Assembly: GCA_022559845.1 (NCBI GenBank)
Contig: CM040117.1
Coordinates: 10,316,856 to 10,380,855 of the forward strand
Direction: 5' to 3'
Length of the DNA: 64,000 bases
Source: Amorphophallus konjac
Lineage: Eukaryota > Streptophyta > Magnoliopsida > Alismatales > Araceae
Shown: piece after piece, positions 1 to 10,689 of the stretch
How the letters are laid out: each line of letters starts with the position of its first letter
Position numbering within the stretch: position 1 is the first letter of the stretch
The notes under the pieces: generated by a model
The model's input: only the letters and a program-made list of their open reading frames with translations
Databases searched by the model: none
What the model was told of the DNA's origin: nothing
Program-made: the position numbers and the translations under genes

Positions 1-75
1 CTTCGTATTCCGCTTCATTATTTGTTAAGGGCTTCATAAGAGCACATGAATTATGTAGGATCCCGCCTTGAGGAG

Positions 76-345
76 TCACAAAGACAATACCCGCTCCTGA
101 CGTGAGGCTTGTAGTACCACCGGATTTTTTGATTGTTCGGGAAGCTCCATCAAAATAGAGCTCCCAACATGGAATGTCAATTGCGAGGGCATCTTCTTCT
201 TTCCGTGATGGTAGACCCCCAACCTGGCCCCTAGTTCTGATTGGGGCAGGAGTGTTTCTTCATCAGGCAATCCAACGTTAAGCGGAGATTCCACCGAGAC
301 TGGATGTGCCGCCAGAAATTCTGCCATCCCTTGTCCTTTGATCAC
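76..345 (-). pseudogene. Tat RNase H fragment
   Basis: An 89-residue frame starting 'MIKGQGMAEFLAAHPV', which matches the linker that leads into the archaeal-type RNase H of Tat elements. After it come 'MPSQLTFHVGSSILMELPEQ' and further decayed sequence. It is separated from the RT frame by stops and shifts around 350-520. The integrase would lie to the left of base 1. Confidence 0.55.
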
Positions 346-518
346 CTTCTACAGGACGAAAGTTATGTCAAACTCCATGAAGAGTAATGCCCATTTTCCA
401 AGCCTCCCTGACAGCACAGGCCGTTTAAGGAAGAACTTGAGTGGGTCATACTTTGAAATTAACTCCACCCGATGGGATAGGAGAAAATGTCTTAACTTTT
501 TGACAACGAACACCAGTG

Positions 519-1145
519 TCAGGCAGACTTTCTCCATCGGGAATAGTGGTGTTCGGGAGCAACGAGCTTTCTACTAAGATAGTATAGTGGTTGCTCTTTG
601 CCCTCTTCATTTATTTGTGCCAGCAAGGCTCCCAAAGAAGCATCCATGGGAACAATGTAGAGTATTAATGGCTTCCCTTTGATGGGTGCTCCCAATACCG
701 GGGAAGTGAGGAGATATTCTTTAATTTGTTCGAATGCATCTTGGCACTCCTGGTCCCATACAAATGGTGCGCCCTTTTTCATCAATTTCCCAAAAGGTGC
801 GCACCTCCCCGAGAGGTTGGATATGAAACGCCTGATGTAGGCAAGCCTCCCTTGGAGGGATCTTAATTCCATTATATTCCTGGGAGGTGACAACTCCCAA
901 TTTGCCTTGATCTTATCAGGGTCTATTTCAATTCCCCGATATCTAACAATGAAGCCGAGAAATCTGCCGCTTGAAACACCAAAAGCGCATTTCATCGGGT
1001 TCATTTTTAGCTTAAACTGGCGCAGTCTTTCAAAAACCCGGCGCAAATCGGCCATGTGGTCTTCCCGCCTCCGAGTCTTGACGACGAGGTCATCTACATA
1101 ACACTCGACCAAGCGGTGGAGCATTTCATCAAAAATTTTGATCAT
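519..1145 (-). pseudogene. Tat reverse transcriptase C-terminal half and start of RNase H
   Basis: A 208-residue frame with the catalytic box 'YVDDLVVKT' (coding bases about 1070-1100), then 'KCAFGVSSGRFLGFIV' and 'GRLAYIRRFISNLSGRCAPF'. The connection and RNase H start follow ('LYIVPMDASLGALLAQ', 'YYLSRKLVAPEHHYS'). Y-V-D-D is the usual Tat/Athila form. The frame stops at 519; a further piece lies at 76-345. Confidence 0.85.
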
Positions 1146-1174
1146 GGCCCTTTGATATGTGACACCGACGTTCT

Positions 1175-2155
1175 TTAGACCGAAAGGCTTCTATAATTGA
1201 AGATCCCTTTGGGGGACCGGAAAGTCGTGTGCACCTTGTCCTTAACGGACATTTGAATTTGATTATATCCTGACGATCCATCCATGAAGGATAAAGCTTT
1301 ATGTCCGATGGTCATATCGACCATAGTTTCAATAATCGAGACGAGAAAATCGTCCTTCGGAAAGGCTTTATTTAGGTCCATGTAGTCAATGCAAACACGG
1401 ACTTGGCCGTTCTTCTTTTTAACAGGAACTATATTGGCAAGCCAAGTTGGGTACATACAAGGCTCAATGAAGTCCACCTCTAGGAGCGTGTCAACTTCAA
1501 CATTTACTTTAAGCTCGAGCTCATGACGCATGCGTCTTTGGGCTTGTTTGACCGGTTTGGCCGTGGGGAGTATTGCTTGCTCATGTTCCGCCATGGAAGG
1601 TTCCAGCTCGGGCATCTCATTGTAGGTCCAGGAGAAGCAATCTTTATATTCCATCAAGAGTTGTTTATATGCCTCCCTTTCTTCCTTATTGAGGAGGGCA
1701 CTGACGAAAATTAGTCGGGGATTGTCAGAATCCCCGAGGTTGAGCTCGACTAACTCGTCTACAGTCACTTGTCCGCCATCTTCTAGTTCTCGCGGAGCTG
1801 GCTGTAGGTCGATGAACTCCTCTTCGTCGTCAGGCATAGTGGCGTGGGTGCCGTAACACTCTAAGTTACTGAGGACAGACGGGGGAAGTTGTTCGTCCGG
1901 GCCTTGGGGCGTTCCTTCTCCTCGTGGTTCATTCGAAGAATGGGTGGTCTCCCTGCCAGAGCATGACTCGCCAGACAAGGGTGAGAGCCCCAGAGTGTTG
2001 ACTGAATAGTGAATTTCAACATGTGCTTCTCGACTAAGGGCGAGGCCTCTTGCTTCCGTTGCCACGAACTTAGGTAACGTAGACGCGGCTGTGGTGAGAA
2101 TTTGCCTAGTCGAGGACTTCGGTCGATCCCATGGATGAGGCTGCGGGAGAGACAC
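1175..2155 (-). pseudogene. Tat reverse transcriptase, N-terminal half
   Basis: A 326-residue frame: an acidic spacer, then the RT fingers from about residue 205. Hallmarks are 'FIEPCMYPTWLANIVPVKKK', 'GQVRVCIDYMDLNKAFPKDD', 'SFMDGSSGYNQIQM' and 'HTTFRSPKGIFNYR'. It copies the element RNA into DNA. The frame breaks just before the palm, and the protein continues in a different frame at 519-1145. Confidence 0.85.
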
Positions 2156-2185
2156 CCGACGATTTTGAATCTGAATGACTCCATA

Positions 2186-2683
2186 CTATATCAGGTCTTC
2201 AACCTCGTCTTTGAAGACATAACAGTCTTCCGTAGCATGGCTAGACATTCGGTGATACCGACAAAAAGTGGAGTCCTTGACCTTGCTTTCTTTGGCTGGT
2301 CTGCGAGCCTCTAGTGATGTTATAAGGTTCTGTGCCATGCAGAATTCAAACAATAGTTCGGTGTGCGCCTTGATGAATGCATACGGCATCTCCATTCGCC
2401 TTGCTAACGTCATTACATGAGCTTTTCCCTTGATCACCTCAAGGGCGTTGTTTGGGCCAATCCTTCCCTGGGAGTGAACACCCATAAAGGGGGAGCCCAA
2501 GAAACTTGCTCTTTTCTTGGCTGTAGGATGGACTTTGTTAAGTTCGAGCCACACTCCGGCTACCGTCATCAAAGAACTATTATTCATCAAGACTCGAGGT
2601 CGAGCATAAGGGTTTGGCGGAAACGTGAGACGCCTAAGTAGAACATCTCGCTCCCGTAATAACTCTTGTACAAGAGACTTCAA
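2186..2683 (-). pseudogene. CHHC module D lying between protease and reverse transcriptase
   Basis: A 165-residue frame with 'YAFIKAHTELLFEFCMAQNL' followed by the knuckle 'FCRYHRMSSHATEDC' and the helix 'FKDEVEDLI'. The next frame begins 'SLPQPHPW', the tail seen after modules A and B. It is the fifth copy of the gag-type module. It lies downstream of the protease, a position where a gag module is not expected. Upstream residues include a Pro/Arg-rich segment with no recognised domain. Confidence 0.7.
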
Positions 2684-2810
2684 TGCCTAATTTCCCGCCT
2701 TAAACCTTCCAGCATGGTAGCTTGCTTTTCTTGTTGATTATTGACAGGGGTGTCAGTAATGGCCAGCATGGAGTCCTCCAGCTCCCCAGAGTCAAGTCCA
2801 ACCAGTAGGC

Positions 2811-3391
2811 CTAAAGCCGCTTTCTCAACTCTTCCAGCTGTCGACAGGCGGGTTGTAATGGGATGAAATGTTCTTCGCCGGCAGGATCGGTGGGGTGAAT
2901 GCCCAAGCTGCCTATATCAGGCAGCTGCAGTTGGAGGTTGTGACTTCCGGGTGTAAATTCCTCTTGATATTCAGCTATGCAGAGGTTATCCCTCTGAAGG
3001 GAGCTTGACTCGCCAACCGAGGACGACAACCCTACAATATTGACGGCATAATAGACTTTGAAGTCCGCCTCGGGATCATAGCCCAGCCCTCTTCTGTCAT
3101 TTTTGGAGAAAGGGGGTTATCCCCTGGCCTGCGAGGGGTACCACAACTGTTGAAAGTAATTGCGCCGAGAAGCTTCCTGCATTTGCGAGATATTCTGCTT
3201 GCGACACATCTCTTTAATGTATTTGGGCATGTCGTCCATTTCCTGGACGAGCTCAGGGGAATTCTTAGGCTTCTCACTCCAGTCAAAGTCATCGTCAGGA
3301 GGACCATGAGGGACCAAATCCCCTTTAGAGAAAATGATGGGCTTGCGGAGTTTGCTGTTCTTTTTCTTCCCTTTCCTTTGGTAACTGACAA
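2811..3391 (-). pseudogene. Tat spacer between protease and RT, first copy
   Basis: Two frames cover this part. One (3117-3317) includes 'EMDDMPKYIKEMCRKQNISQ'; the other (2811-3029) includes 'GLSSSVGESSSLQRD' and 'EEHFIPLQPACRQLEEL'. The latter pattern recurs at 1740-2060 as 'GLSPLSGESCSGRE' and 'EEFIDLQPAPRELED', which indicates an internal duplication of the pre-RT spacer. No known domain is visible. Confidence 0.5.
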
Positions 3392-3523
3392 TGAATGTCT
3401 TTAGCTACTCGACCCTGTGTTCCTACCTTTGAGAGAATAATTGTATACATGTAGGGGGTAGTGAGATACTTTCGTTTATGGCATGATTAATGAGGTTAGC
3501 CTCAAAATTGATTTCCCGCCTTT

Positions 3524-4502
3524 CTAATCGAGTCGGCTTACTACCGCGTGGCTAGATTGCAAACTCAGCCGATGTAATTTGGCGAGGTCTTCGTTCACCA
3601 CGAAGAGCTCCTCGTCATCTTCCTCCTCTTCCGCCACAACCTTTTGTTTCCCCTTGTTCTCAGTTTTAACGAGAGGCTCGGTGGCCGGTTCCCCAAAGTA
3701 TAGTTGGGCATCCGTCAAGTTGCACTCATTTGGGCGGAAGGGGGATCGATCAGCAAAGACCCTATGTAGCTCTTCACCTTTCGCATACTTGATGCACTGA
3801 TGGAGGGTGGAGGGGATAACCCAGTTTTCGTGCAACCAGGGTCTTCCAAGCAGGGCTTTGTATGAGGTGTTAGCATTGATGATAAAAAATATGGCGTTAG
3901 TGACAAAATTGTCCATTGTCACCTCCACCTCATTCTTACCCAAGGTGTCCTCTGAATCTTGATTGAACCTTGAGATCATTACACCATATACCCTCTGTAA
4001 ATAAGGCATGAGGAACAAGGACTTAAAAGTTTGAACGGGCATTATATTGACAGACGCCCTGGGATCCACCAATATTCTATTTAACTCGTGCCCATTAATC
4101 TTCCCTTGCATATACAAAGGGCGATTATGGCAAGGTGAAGATAGCAACATATCTCTATCAATGAAGGTGACAGTTGCTGCCAGAGCCTCGTATGCCTGGG
4201 CTTGAAGTTCGGCTACATCGGCCTCATAGACTTCTGGTTCCTGGAGAACTTTCACAAGGGCTTCCCTTAGCTCTTTACTCCAGGCGATGGCCTCCCATAT
4301 GGTGACATAAGTCAGCATCCGCTTCATATGCTGAATAATTTTACGATCGGCCCGAGCACGAGCCTGATCCAATTGAGGGATCATTTCCAATAGAGGCTTG
4401 GCTTGGTAGCTGGGCTTCTTACTTAGCTCTGCTCTTCCCTGCTCATTTGGTTCCTCTTGAAATAACGGGGCCAGAGATTCCTCTTCTGGAGGAGGTACGC
4501 CG
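3524..4502 (-). pseudogene. Tat retropepsin (aspartic protease) region
   Basis: Continuation of the Tat polyprotein on the far side of the hAT insertion. The protease core is near 'ILVDPRASVNIMP' (coding bases about 4040-4085) with the C-terminal flap 'YKALLGRPWLHENW' near 3830-3870. The family consensus at the active site is D-[ST]-G. Here the Asp is followed by Pro-Arg, so the catalytic loop is altered. Upstream lies a helical region (about 4150-4400); downstream there is an acidic tract (EEEEDDEE). The frame opens inside the hAT end, so its true N-terminus is not this ORF's. Confidence 0.75.
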
Positions 4503-4760
4503 CACTGTTGGCAGTTTCGGCCGAAACCGATACGTTTCGGCCGAAACGTATCGGTTTCAGCCATAACCGATACGAAAAGGCCCTTAATCATTGTAGCAAT
4601 CCGAAACTAAAGGGAGGTATCGGTTTCGGGCGAAACCGATACTGGTTTCGGCCCGAAACCATTTGGTTTCGGTCGAAACACGTGAACTTATGGCCTTTAT
4701 GCTTTGCTGTCATGCCCCCGAAACCCCACTACCCACAGGTTTCGGCCGAAACCCTCCCCC
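4503..4760. repeat. left subterminal palindromic array of hAT copy 1
   Basis: Repeated copies of TTTCGGCCGAAA and of relatives such as TTTCGGGCGAAA, TTTCGGCCCGAAA and CGATACGTTTCGG lie at 4513-4680, with one more at 4740-4752. The right end (10697-10770) has the same words. Dense short subterminal repeats are the known transposase binding sites of Ac/Ds-type hAT elements; that role here is inferred. Confidence 0.85.
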
Positions 4761-4774
4761 CTGCTGTCTGCGAG

Positions 4775-4885
4775 TGTCTGCTGCTGTCTGCTGCTGTGCT
4801 GCTGCCGCTGCTATGCTGCTGCCGAGCTGCTGCTGCTGTCTGCAGGGGGGCTGCGGCTGCTGCCTGCTGCAGCAGCTGTCCGACC
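4775..4885. repeat. CTG-rich trinucleotide tract in the hAT leader
   Basis: About 110 bases of CTG/CTGCCG-type imperfect triplet repeat in the presumed 5' untranslated leader of hAT copy 1. The sister copy has a GCC/GCT-rich leader in the same place (39245-39335), so triplet richness is a family trait, although the exact unit is not conserved. Confidence 0.7.
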
Positions 4886-5089
4886 AAGGGTGAAAGGTCG
4901 CGTCTGCTACGCCTGCTGGAGGTGGACAGGCCCGACAGGGAGAGGCCGAGAGGGAGCCTTCTTGCTGTGCACACCGGGGGCCAACACAACTTCAAGGGTT
5001 TGATTGTTTTGTTTGAGGTTAATTTCATTGGGTTTTGTTTGATTATTTTGTTGTGTTCTTTTGGTTGGGTTAAAAATTTGGGGTGAGCA

Positions 5090-5800
5090 AGCCTTGCTTA
5101 TTAAGTTTCTTCCAAGGGTGATTAAGGGCTCAAGGGTTAATTGCTAATTAAACCCTAATCAGTTTACAAAAATTGGGACTTTTGTCTATTTTGATTTGCT
5201 TAGGCTCAATTGAAGTTAAATTAAGGTTCATTGAGGATTTTCGAATGGGATCATGCGGGTAATTAATTTTTCCCGAGGGTGATTAAGAGTTAATTGCTAA
5301 TTAAGCCCTAATTAGGTCATAGAAATTAGGACTTTTGTCTAAATTTGTTTGCTTAGGCTCAATTGAAGTTAAATTAAGGTTCATTGAGGATTTTGGGGTG
5401 GGATCATGCGGGTAATTAGTTTTTCCCAAGGGTGATTAAGAGTTAATTGCTAATTAAGCCCTAATTAGGTCATAGATATTGGGACTTTTGTCTAATTCGA
5501 GTTTCTTAGCCACAATTGAAGGTTAATTAAGTTTCATTGATGAATGTTGGGTGGGATCATGCTGGAATTATATTTTTATGAAGGGTAATTAGAGCTTAAT
5601 TAGTAATTAAGACTTAATTAGTTCATAAAAATTGGGCATTTTGTCTAATTCGAATTTCTTAGCCACAATTGAAGGTTAATTAAGTTCCATTGACGAATGT
5701 GGGGTAGGATCATGCTGGGATTATATTTTTATGAAGAGTGATTAAGGGTTATTTGGTAATTAAGCCCTAATTCATTCATAAAATTGGGTCTTTTGTTTTG
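5090..5800. repeat. about 155-bp tandem repeats in the hAT leader intron, copy 1
   Basis: The words 'gggtgattaag', 'taattaagccctaatta', 'gggacttttgtctaatt', 'gttcattga' and 'gggatcatgc' recur in the same order four to five times. Successive units start near 5116, 5277, 5430, 5582 and 5737 (spacing 152-161). They fill the sequence between the triplet-rich leader and the acceptor 'cttaatgcag' just before the ATG at 5849, so they probably form a 5' untranslated intron. Confidence 0.8.
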
Positions 5801-5848
5801 TACTTACAATTGTTTGTCTTTGACTGTGTAACTTCTTAATGCAGCATC

Positions 5849-8800
5849 ATGCCTAGACGTCAGCAAACACAGGAGCAGCAAGGGCAGGAGGATCCGGAGT
5901 GGGCCCACATGTCCTTAGTTGATGCTAAGAGAAGGAAGATTAAATGTAATTATTGTGGTAGGGAGATGTATGGCGGAATTACCAGAGACAAGCAACATTT
6001 GGCAGGGGTACGAGGAGAGGTGAGACAATGTGACAACTGTCCACGAGAGGTGCGAGAGGAGATGCGCCAGTGCCTTTTGGGGAAAAAGGAGAGGGTGCAA
6101 CAAAGGGCTGAGGATGAGGAGGAAATTGCTGAGGAGATTTCTGGCAGAAGGGTTAGGAGGGATGATGATGAGGAAGGCACTGAAGATTCTGATCCGGAGC
6201 TGACTGAAGCAAGGGAGCGTGAAGAAGCCGCTCGAAGGAAAGGAAAGGCACCCATGGGTTCAGGAGGGACCTACTCCAGTACAGGCTGTACAGCTGCACG
6301 ACGTCCTGATGTTGCTGCCCCGCCCCCGCAGACGCAGAGAGCAGGCCCCATGGACAGTTATCTCCACAGAAGGCCCCAGGCTACACAACCTAAGATCAAA
6401 AGTGCATTAAGAGGGGTCAAAAAATCTGCAGAAGTTGCAGGGCATGCATTTAAAAGCATCTGTAAATGGTTCTTTCATGCAGGTGTCCCTGCACATGCTG
6501 CTGAAAGTGAATATTTTCAACCTATGTTGGATGCCATAGCAGATGCTGGCCCTGGCTTGAAGGCGCCGTCACGTCGGGACATATACGGGCGTGGGCTTGA
6601 GGCAGAGGTTCAGGAGCTCCATGACTGGGTTCAAAGCTTCAAGCAAATATGGATGGAGAGAGGATGCACTATTATGTGTGATGGTTGGACTGGTACCACG
6701 AAAAAGTCCATGATTAACTTTTTGGTGTATTGCATCGAAGGTACAGTATTTGTAAAATCTGTAGATGCATCAAATTTTGAAAAAAACTGCCAATTATTTG
6801 TTTCATTTGATGGACAACATGGTAGACGAAATTGGTGAAGAAAATGTTGTACAAGTTGTGACTGATAATGAAGCCAGTTATAAGGCTGCAGGGAGGAAAT
6901 TGATGCATAAGCGCAGGCATTTATATTGGCTCCCATGCGCAGCACATTGTCTTGATCTCATACTTGAAGACATAGGGAAGGACAAACATGTGAAGAAGAC
7001 GGTTGAAAGGGCACAAAAGATTACCCAGTATATTTATGGCCATCCTAGGATATTGAACATGTTCAGGGAGCATGCAAGTGGGGGACGGATATTCATCCGT
7101 GCAGGGCCAACTAGATTTGCTTCAAATTTCATTTCTTTGGAGTCTCTGCATAGGTATACTGTTGAACTCAATTATTACTTCTTTATCCTTATAGTTATGA
7201 ACCGTATTTGATTCAAATTTTATTTCTTTGCACAGGTATAAGAATGAGTTGAAAGCTTTCATGTACCACAATGCCCTGCGGGAATACATCGACAAGGGCA
7301 ATGTTGATGCTCAGATGGATTATTTGGATGTCTGTCAAATCGTGGACGACAACAAATTCTGGGGCAGAGTAACACGATACATGAAAGTAGTCACCCCCCT
7401 CGTGAAGGTCCTAAGATTGGTGGATGGCGATGACAAGAATGATATGGGATATCTGTATGAGGCCATGGACCGTGCGAAATTGGAGTTGCAGGAGTCCCTT
7501 CCCAAAGAACATGCAAAGTGGTGGAAGATTATTGACCATAGATGGGACACCACATTACACCACGACTTGCATGCAGCTGCTGAGTGATTATTTGTATTCA
7601 TATATTATTGACCATACATTAACTATATACAAATGCAGGTTATTTTCTGAACCCTCGATTAATGTACAATGCCAATGCACATGTTGATGCCGAGGTGCTT
7701 CAAGGCACTTTAAAAGTCATTGGTCGTTTATCGAGGACACAAGATAAGAGGCTTCAGGCGGAAGTAGAGGTTGGCCTGTTTGATTTCATGAATAAGAGGT
7801 ATAGAATTTACTTACGTAGTAATGCTAATCTATTATGTAATTTTTGTAGATGAACTCCTATAGAATGAGAAGTGGGACGTATTCTGACTCCCAATTGCAA
7901 TACGCAGTGGGAAGAGTGAGTCCAGGTATACTTCATCTTTGTGCTTTCTTTGCAATTACATCTTCCTTAATTAATTTTTATTTACATCTTATATTTATTT
8001 GTTTATGGTTGGTTGGTGTAACAGCTGACTGGTGGATCATGGTGAACAATAGAGAATTGGGCAGTTCTGCATTGGCTTTCATTGCAATCAGGGTGTTGAG
8101 TCAAACCACATCAGCAAGCCAATGTGAAAGAAATTGGAGCACGTTCAGCCTTATACACTCAAAGGTTCGCAATCGGCTAAAGGCTGATCGGTTAGAGAAA
8201 TTAGTGTACTACCACTACAATATGAGGTTGAGAATAAAGAATATGAGGTTGAGACAACAGCTGCGAGACAAACGCGTCGCCGAGGATGCCGCCGCAGAGA
8301 TTGATGTGGATGCCTTATTTGATGATGATAATCCCTTGCAGTCTTGGGTGGAGACACGAGAGCAGGTTGATGAGCCCGTTTTTGATGTTGATGATAGAAG
8401 ATGGGCAGAGGGCATACTTGATGAAGATGAGGCAAGAGATCCTGAATTAAGAAGCAAATCAAAGAGGGCCAGAGATACTCATGCGCACCAGTCTAGGGTG
8501 GTTGATGACACTGAGGAGCAGTTCGAGTTTGAGCCAGCTAGACACTCAGATACAGATAGCAGGCCAGTCACTCCTAGAATGTCCTTAAGAAGAAGTACAT
8601 CAGTGCATGGGCAAACTGAGAGGACAAATGCTGCTGCTCGAGAGGACCCGGCAATTGAGCAGTTGAAGCAGATATATGTGAGGCACACGCCAAGGGATAA
8701 AGGACTCATGTCAAAGATCACTGAAAAATTGACACCACAAGAGAAAAAAGCATCCCCGAAGGCTAAAAGGCGACTGGTTTCTTATGGTTCTAATGATGAT

Positions 8801-9265
8801 GATGATGATCATCCCGGAGGTGCTGCAGGTGGTACTAGTGCTGCAGGTGGTACAGGTGATGCAGGTGCTGCAGGTGGTACAGGTGCTGCAGGTGGTACTA
8901 CTGCTGACAGTCAAGGTCAGTAAGGATATGGTTCACCAGGTTACGAAGGTGGCCAACAGCAAGCAGCTATTTATGGGTCGTGGAATTATGAACCATCATT
9001 TCAGTTCCATCCATATCCGACCAGTTCCTCTTCTCTTCCTCAAGATTCCTATGTTGATACTGGATTCGAATCAAGCCAACCAAACACTCCAAGAGAGATC
9101 CAAAGAGGGATGCAGGACTTGGCTACCTCATTATTTGGTTATAGTGAATATAGACCATACATGCAACCTGGTTATGGGTATCGACATCAAGGGCCAGACG
9201 ATGAGGGAGAAGGTTCTTCTAGTAATTATTATCCATATTATGTAAGAATCAATGAATTTTTGTAA
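5849..9265 (+). pseudogene. hAT transposase, copy 1 (several exons, frameshift and stop)
   Basis: The ATG at 5849 follows the acceptor tgcag. The N-terminus has a BED-type zinc finger ('CNYCGREMYGGITRDKQHL', residues about 34-52). A DUF659-like segment follows ('CTIMCDGWTGTTKKSMINF', near 6665-6720), then 'VVTDNEASYKAAGRKL' and 'LPCAAHCLDLILEDIG', and the hATC dimerisation domain with 'SQCERNWSTFSLIHSKVRNR' at 8110-8175. Introns appear near 7156-7236, 7584-7638, 7799-7850 and 7926-8022. A one-base insertion near 6785 (relative to the sister copy) shifts the frame. A TAA at 8921-8923 interrupts a frame that otherwise stays open to 9265 and encodes a Tyr/Gln/Gly-rich tail. Not functional as it stands. 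Confidence 0.85.
8815..8905. repeat. coding GGTGCTGCA/GGTACT microsatellite in the transposase
   Basis: A repeat of ggt-gct-gca-ggt-ggt-act units encodes a Gly/Ala/Thr run directly after an Asp-rich run (gatgatgatgatgatcat). The sister copy has the Asp run but lacks the long Gly/Ala run, so the expansion is specific to copy 1. Confidence 0.8.
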
Positions 9266-9306
9266 CATTCATTTTGTCTAATTTGGTTTATTGTACTGCT
9301 TGTATT

Positions 9307-9405
9307 AATGTACAATGGAATATTAGTTTAACTTTCACATGTTCAATGTTTGAAGTTCGATGCGTAGTTGTCTACTTCAAGGTTATTGCACTAACTTATA
9401 CAGTC
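9307..9405. repeat. about 99-bp direct repeat, left copy, flanking the minisatellite insertion
   Basis: The segment beginning aatgtacaatggaatatt is repeated at 10490-10588 with only a few differences. The two copies bracket about 1.08 kb that is absent from the sister hAT element. Confidence 0.85.
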
Positions 9406-9689
9406 AATCGTATAGGAGAAAAATGACAAGACAACAGTCAATCCTATACTACAAGGTTGGGACCCACTTCTAGTAATGCTTTTTCAGGAACTAGGTAACT
9501 TATTCATGCTCAACAGAAAATCATATAGGAGAAAAATGACAAGACAACTGTCGATCCTGAAAAATATATTAATCAAGCTAGCCAGCATAATTCCCCTGCC
9601 AATATGGTCCTGCTTCAGACCAGCCAACCCAATGTACAGACTTTGAGCTACAGCAAATGGACAATGTACAGACTTTGTATGCATGGAAC

Positions 9690-10350
9690 ACACGGGCTGT
9701 ACAAACTTGGTCTAAGAGTGTATAGACTTGCTATGAAGATGCATGGAGAATGTATAGACTTTGAAGAATGTATAGACTTTGATGAATGTATAGACTTGCT
9801 GGATGTATAGACTTGATGGATGTATAGACTTGCTGATGTATAGACTTGCTATGAAGATGCATGGAGAATGTATAGACTTTGAAGAATGTATTGGTCCAAG
9901 AGTGTATAGACTTGCTATGAAGATGCATGGAGAATGTATAGACTTTGATGAATGTATAGACTTGATGGATGTATAGACTTACTGGATGTATAGACTTGCT
10001 GATGTATAGACTTGCTATGAAGATGCATGGAGAATGTATAGACTTTGGTCCAAGAGTGTATAGACTTGCTATGAAGATGCATGGAGAATGTATAGACTTT
10101 GATGAATGTATAGACTTTGATGAATGTATAGACTTGCTGGATGTATAGACTTGATGGATGTATAGACTTGCTGATGTATAGACTTGCTATGAAGATGCAT
10201 GGAGAATGTATAGACTTTGAAGAATGTATAGACTTTGATGAATGTATAGACTTGATGGATGTATAGACTTGCTGGATGTATGTATAGACTTGCTGGTGGA
10301 TGTATAGACTTGCTCAGTTATCAGCTAATGGATGTATAGACTTGCGAGCA
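9690..10350. repeat. minisatellite based on 'atgtatagactt' in hAT copy 1
   Basis: More than twenty occurrences of gtatagactt, arranged in higher-order units such as tgtatagacttgctatgaag + atgcatggagaa + tgtatagactttga. Unit length varies (about 17, 18 and 46 bases), giving a hierarchical array of roughly 650 bases. Nothing similar exists in the sister element at 43680-43920. Confidence 0.9.
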
Positions 10351-10489
10351 TGCACCGACTTACAGAAGACATTATTTCAGAATGCACAAGGGGCACACAC
10401 AACAACAACAATTCACACTATCATCATCATTCTTATGTGGTGACTCATTGAGTTGCTATTATCAAAACATCAACACACTATCATCAAAA

Positions 10490-10588
10490 AATGTACAATG
10501 GAATATTAGTTTAACTTTCACATGTTCAATGTTTGAAGTTCAATGCGTAATTGTCTACTTCAAGGTTATTGCACTAACTTATACACTC
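10490..10588. repeat. about 99-bp direct repeat, right copy
   Basis: Second copy of the segment at 9307-9405, directly after the minisatellite region. It differs at scattered sites (for example ttcgatgcgtagttg against ttcaatgcgtaattg). Confidence 0.85.
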
Positions 10589-10689
10589 AAATACATGTGT
10601 ATTGTTTTTCATGAATTTAAGTGATTATTTAAATTTTTTATGATTTTTTTCAGATTTTTTAGAATTAATATGTTTTTTTAAAACCTTTT

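Noticed and set aside
9690..10350. Regular repeats considered as a CRISPR-like or satellite array
   Set aside because: No unique spacers and variable unit length inside a plant transposon; a minisatellite explains it.
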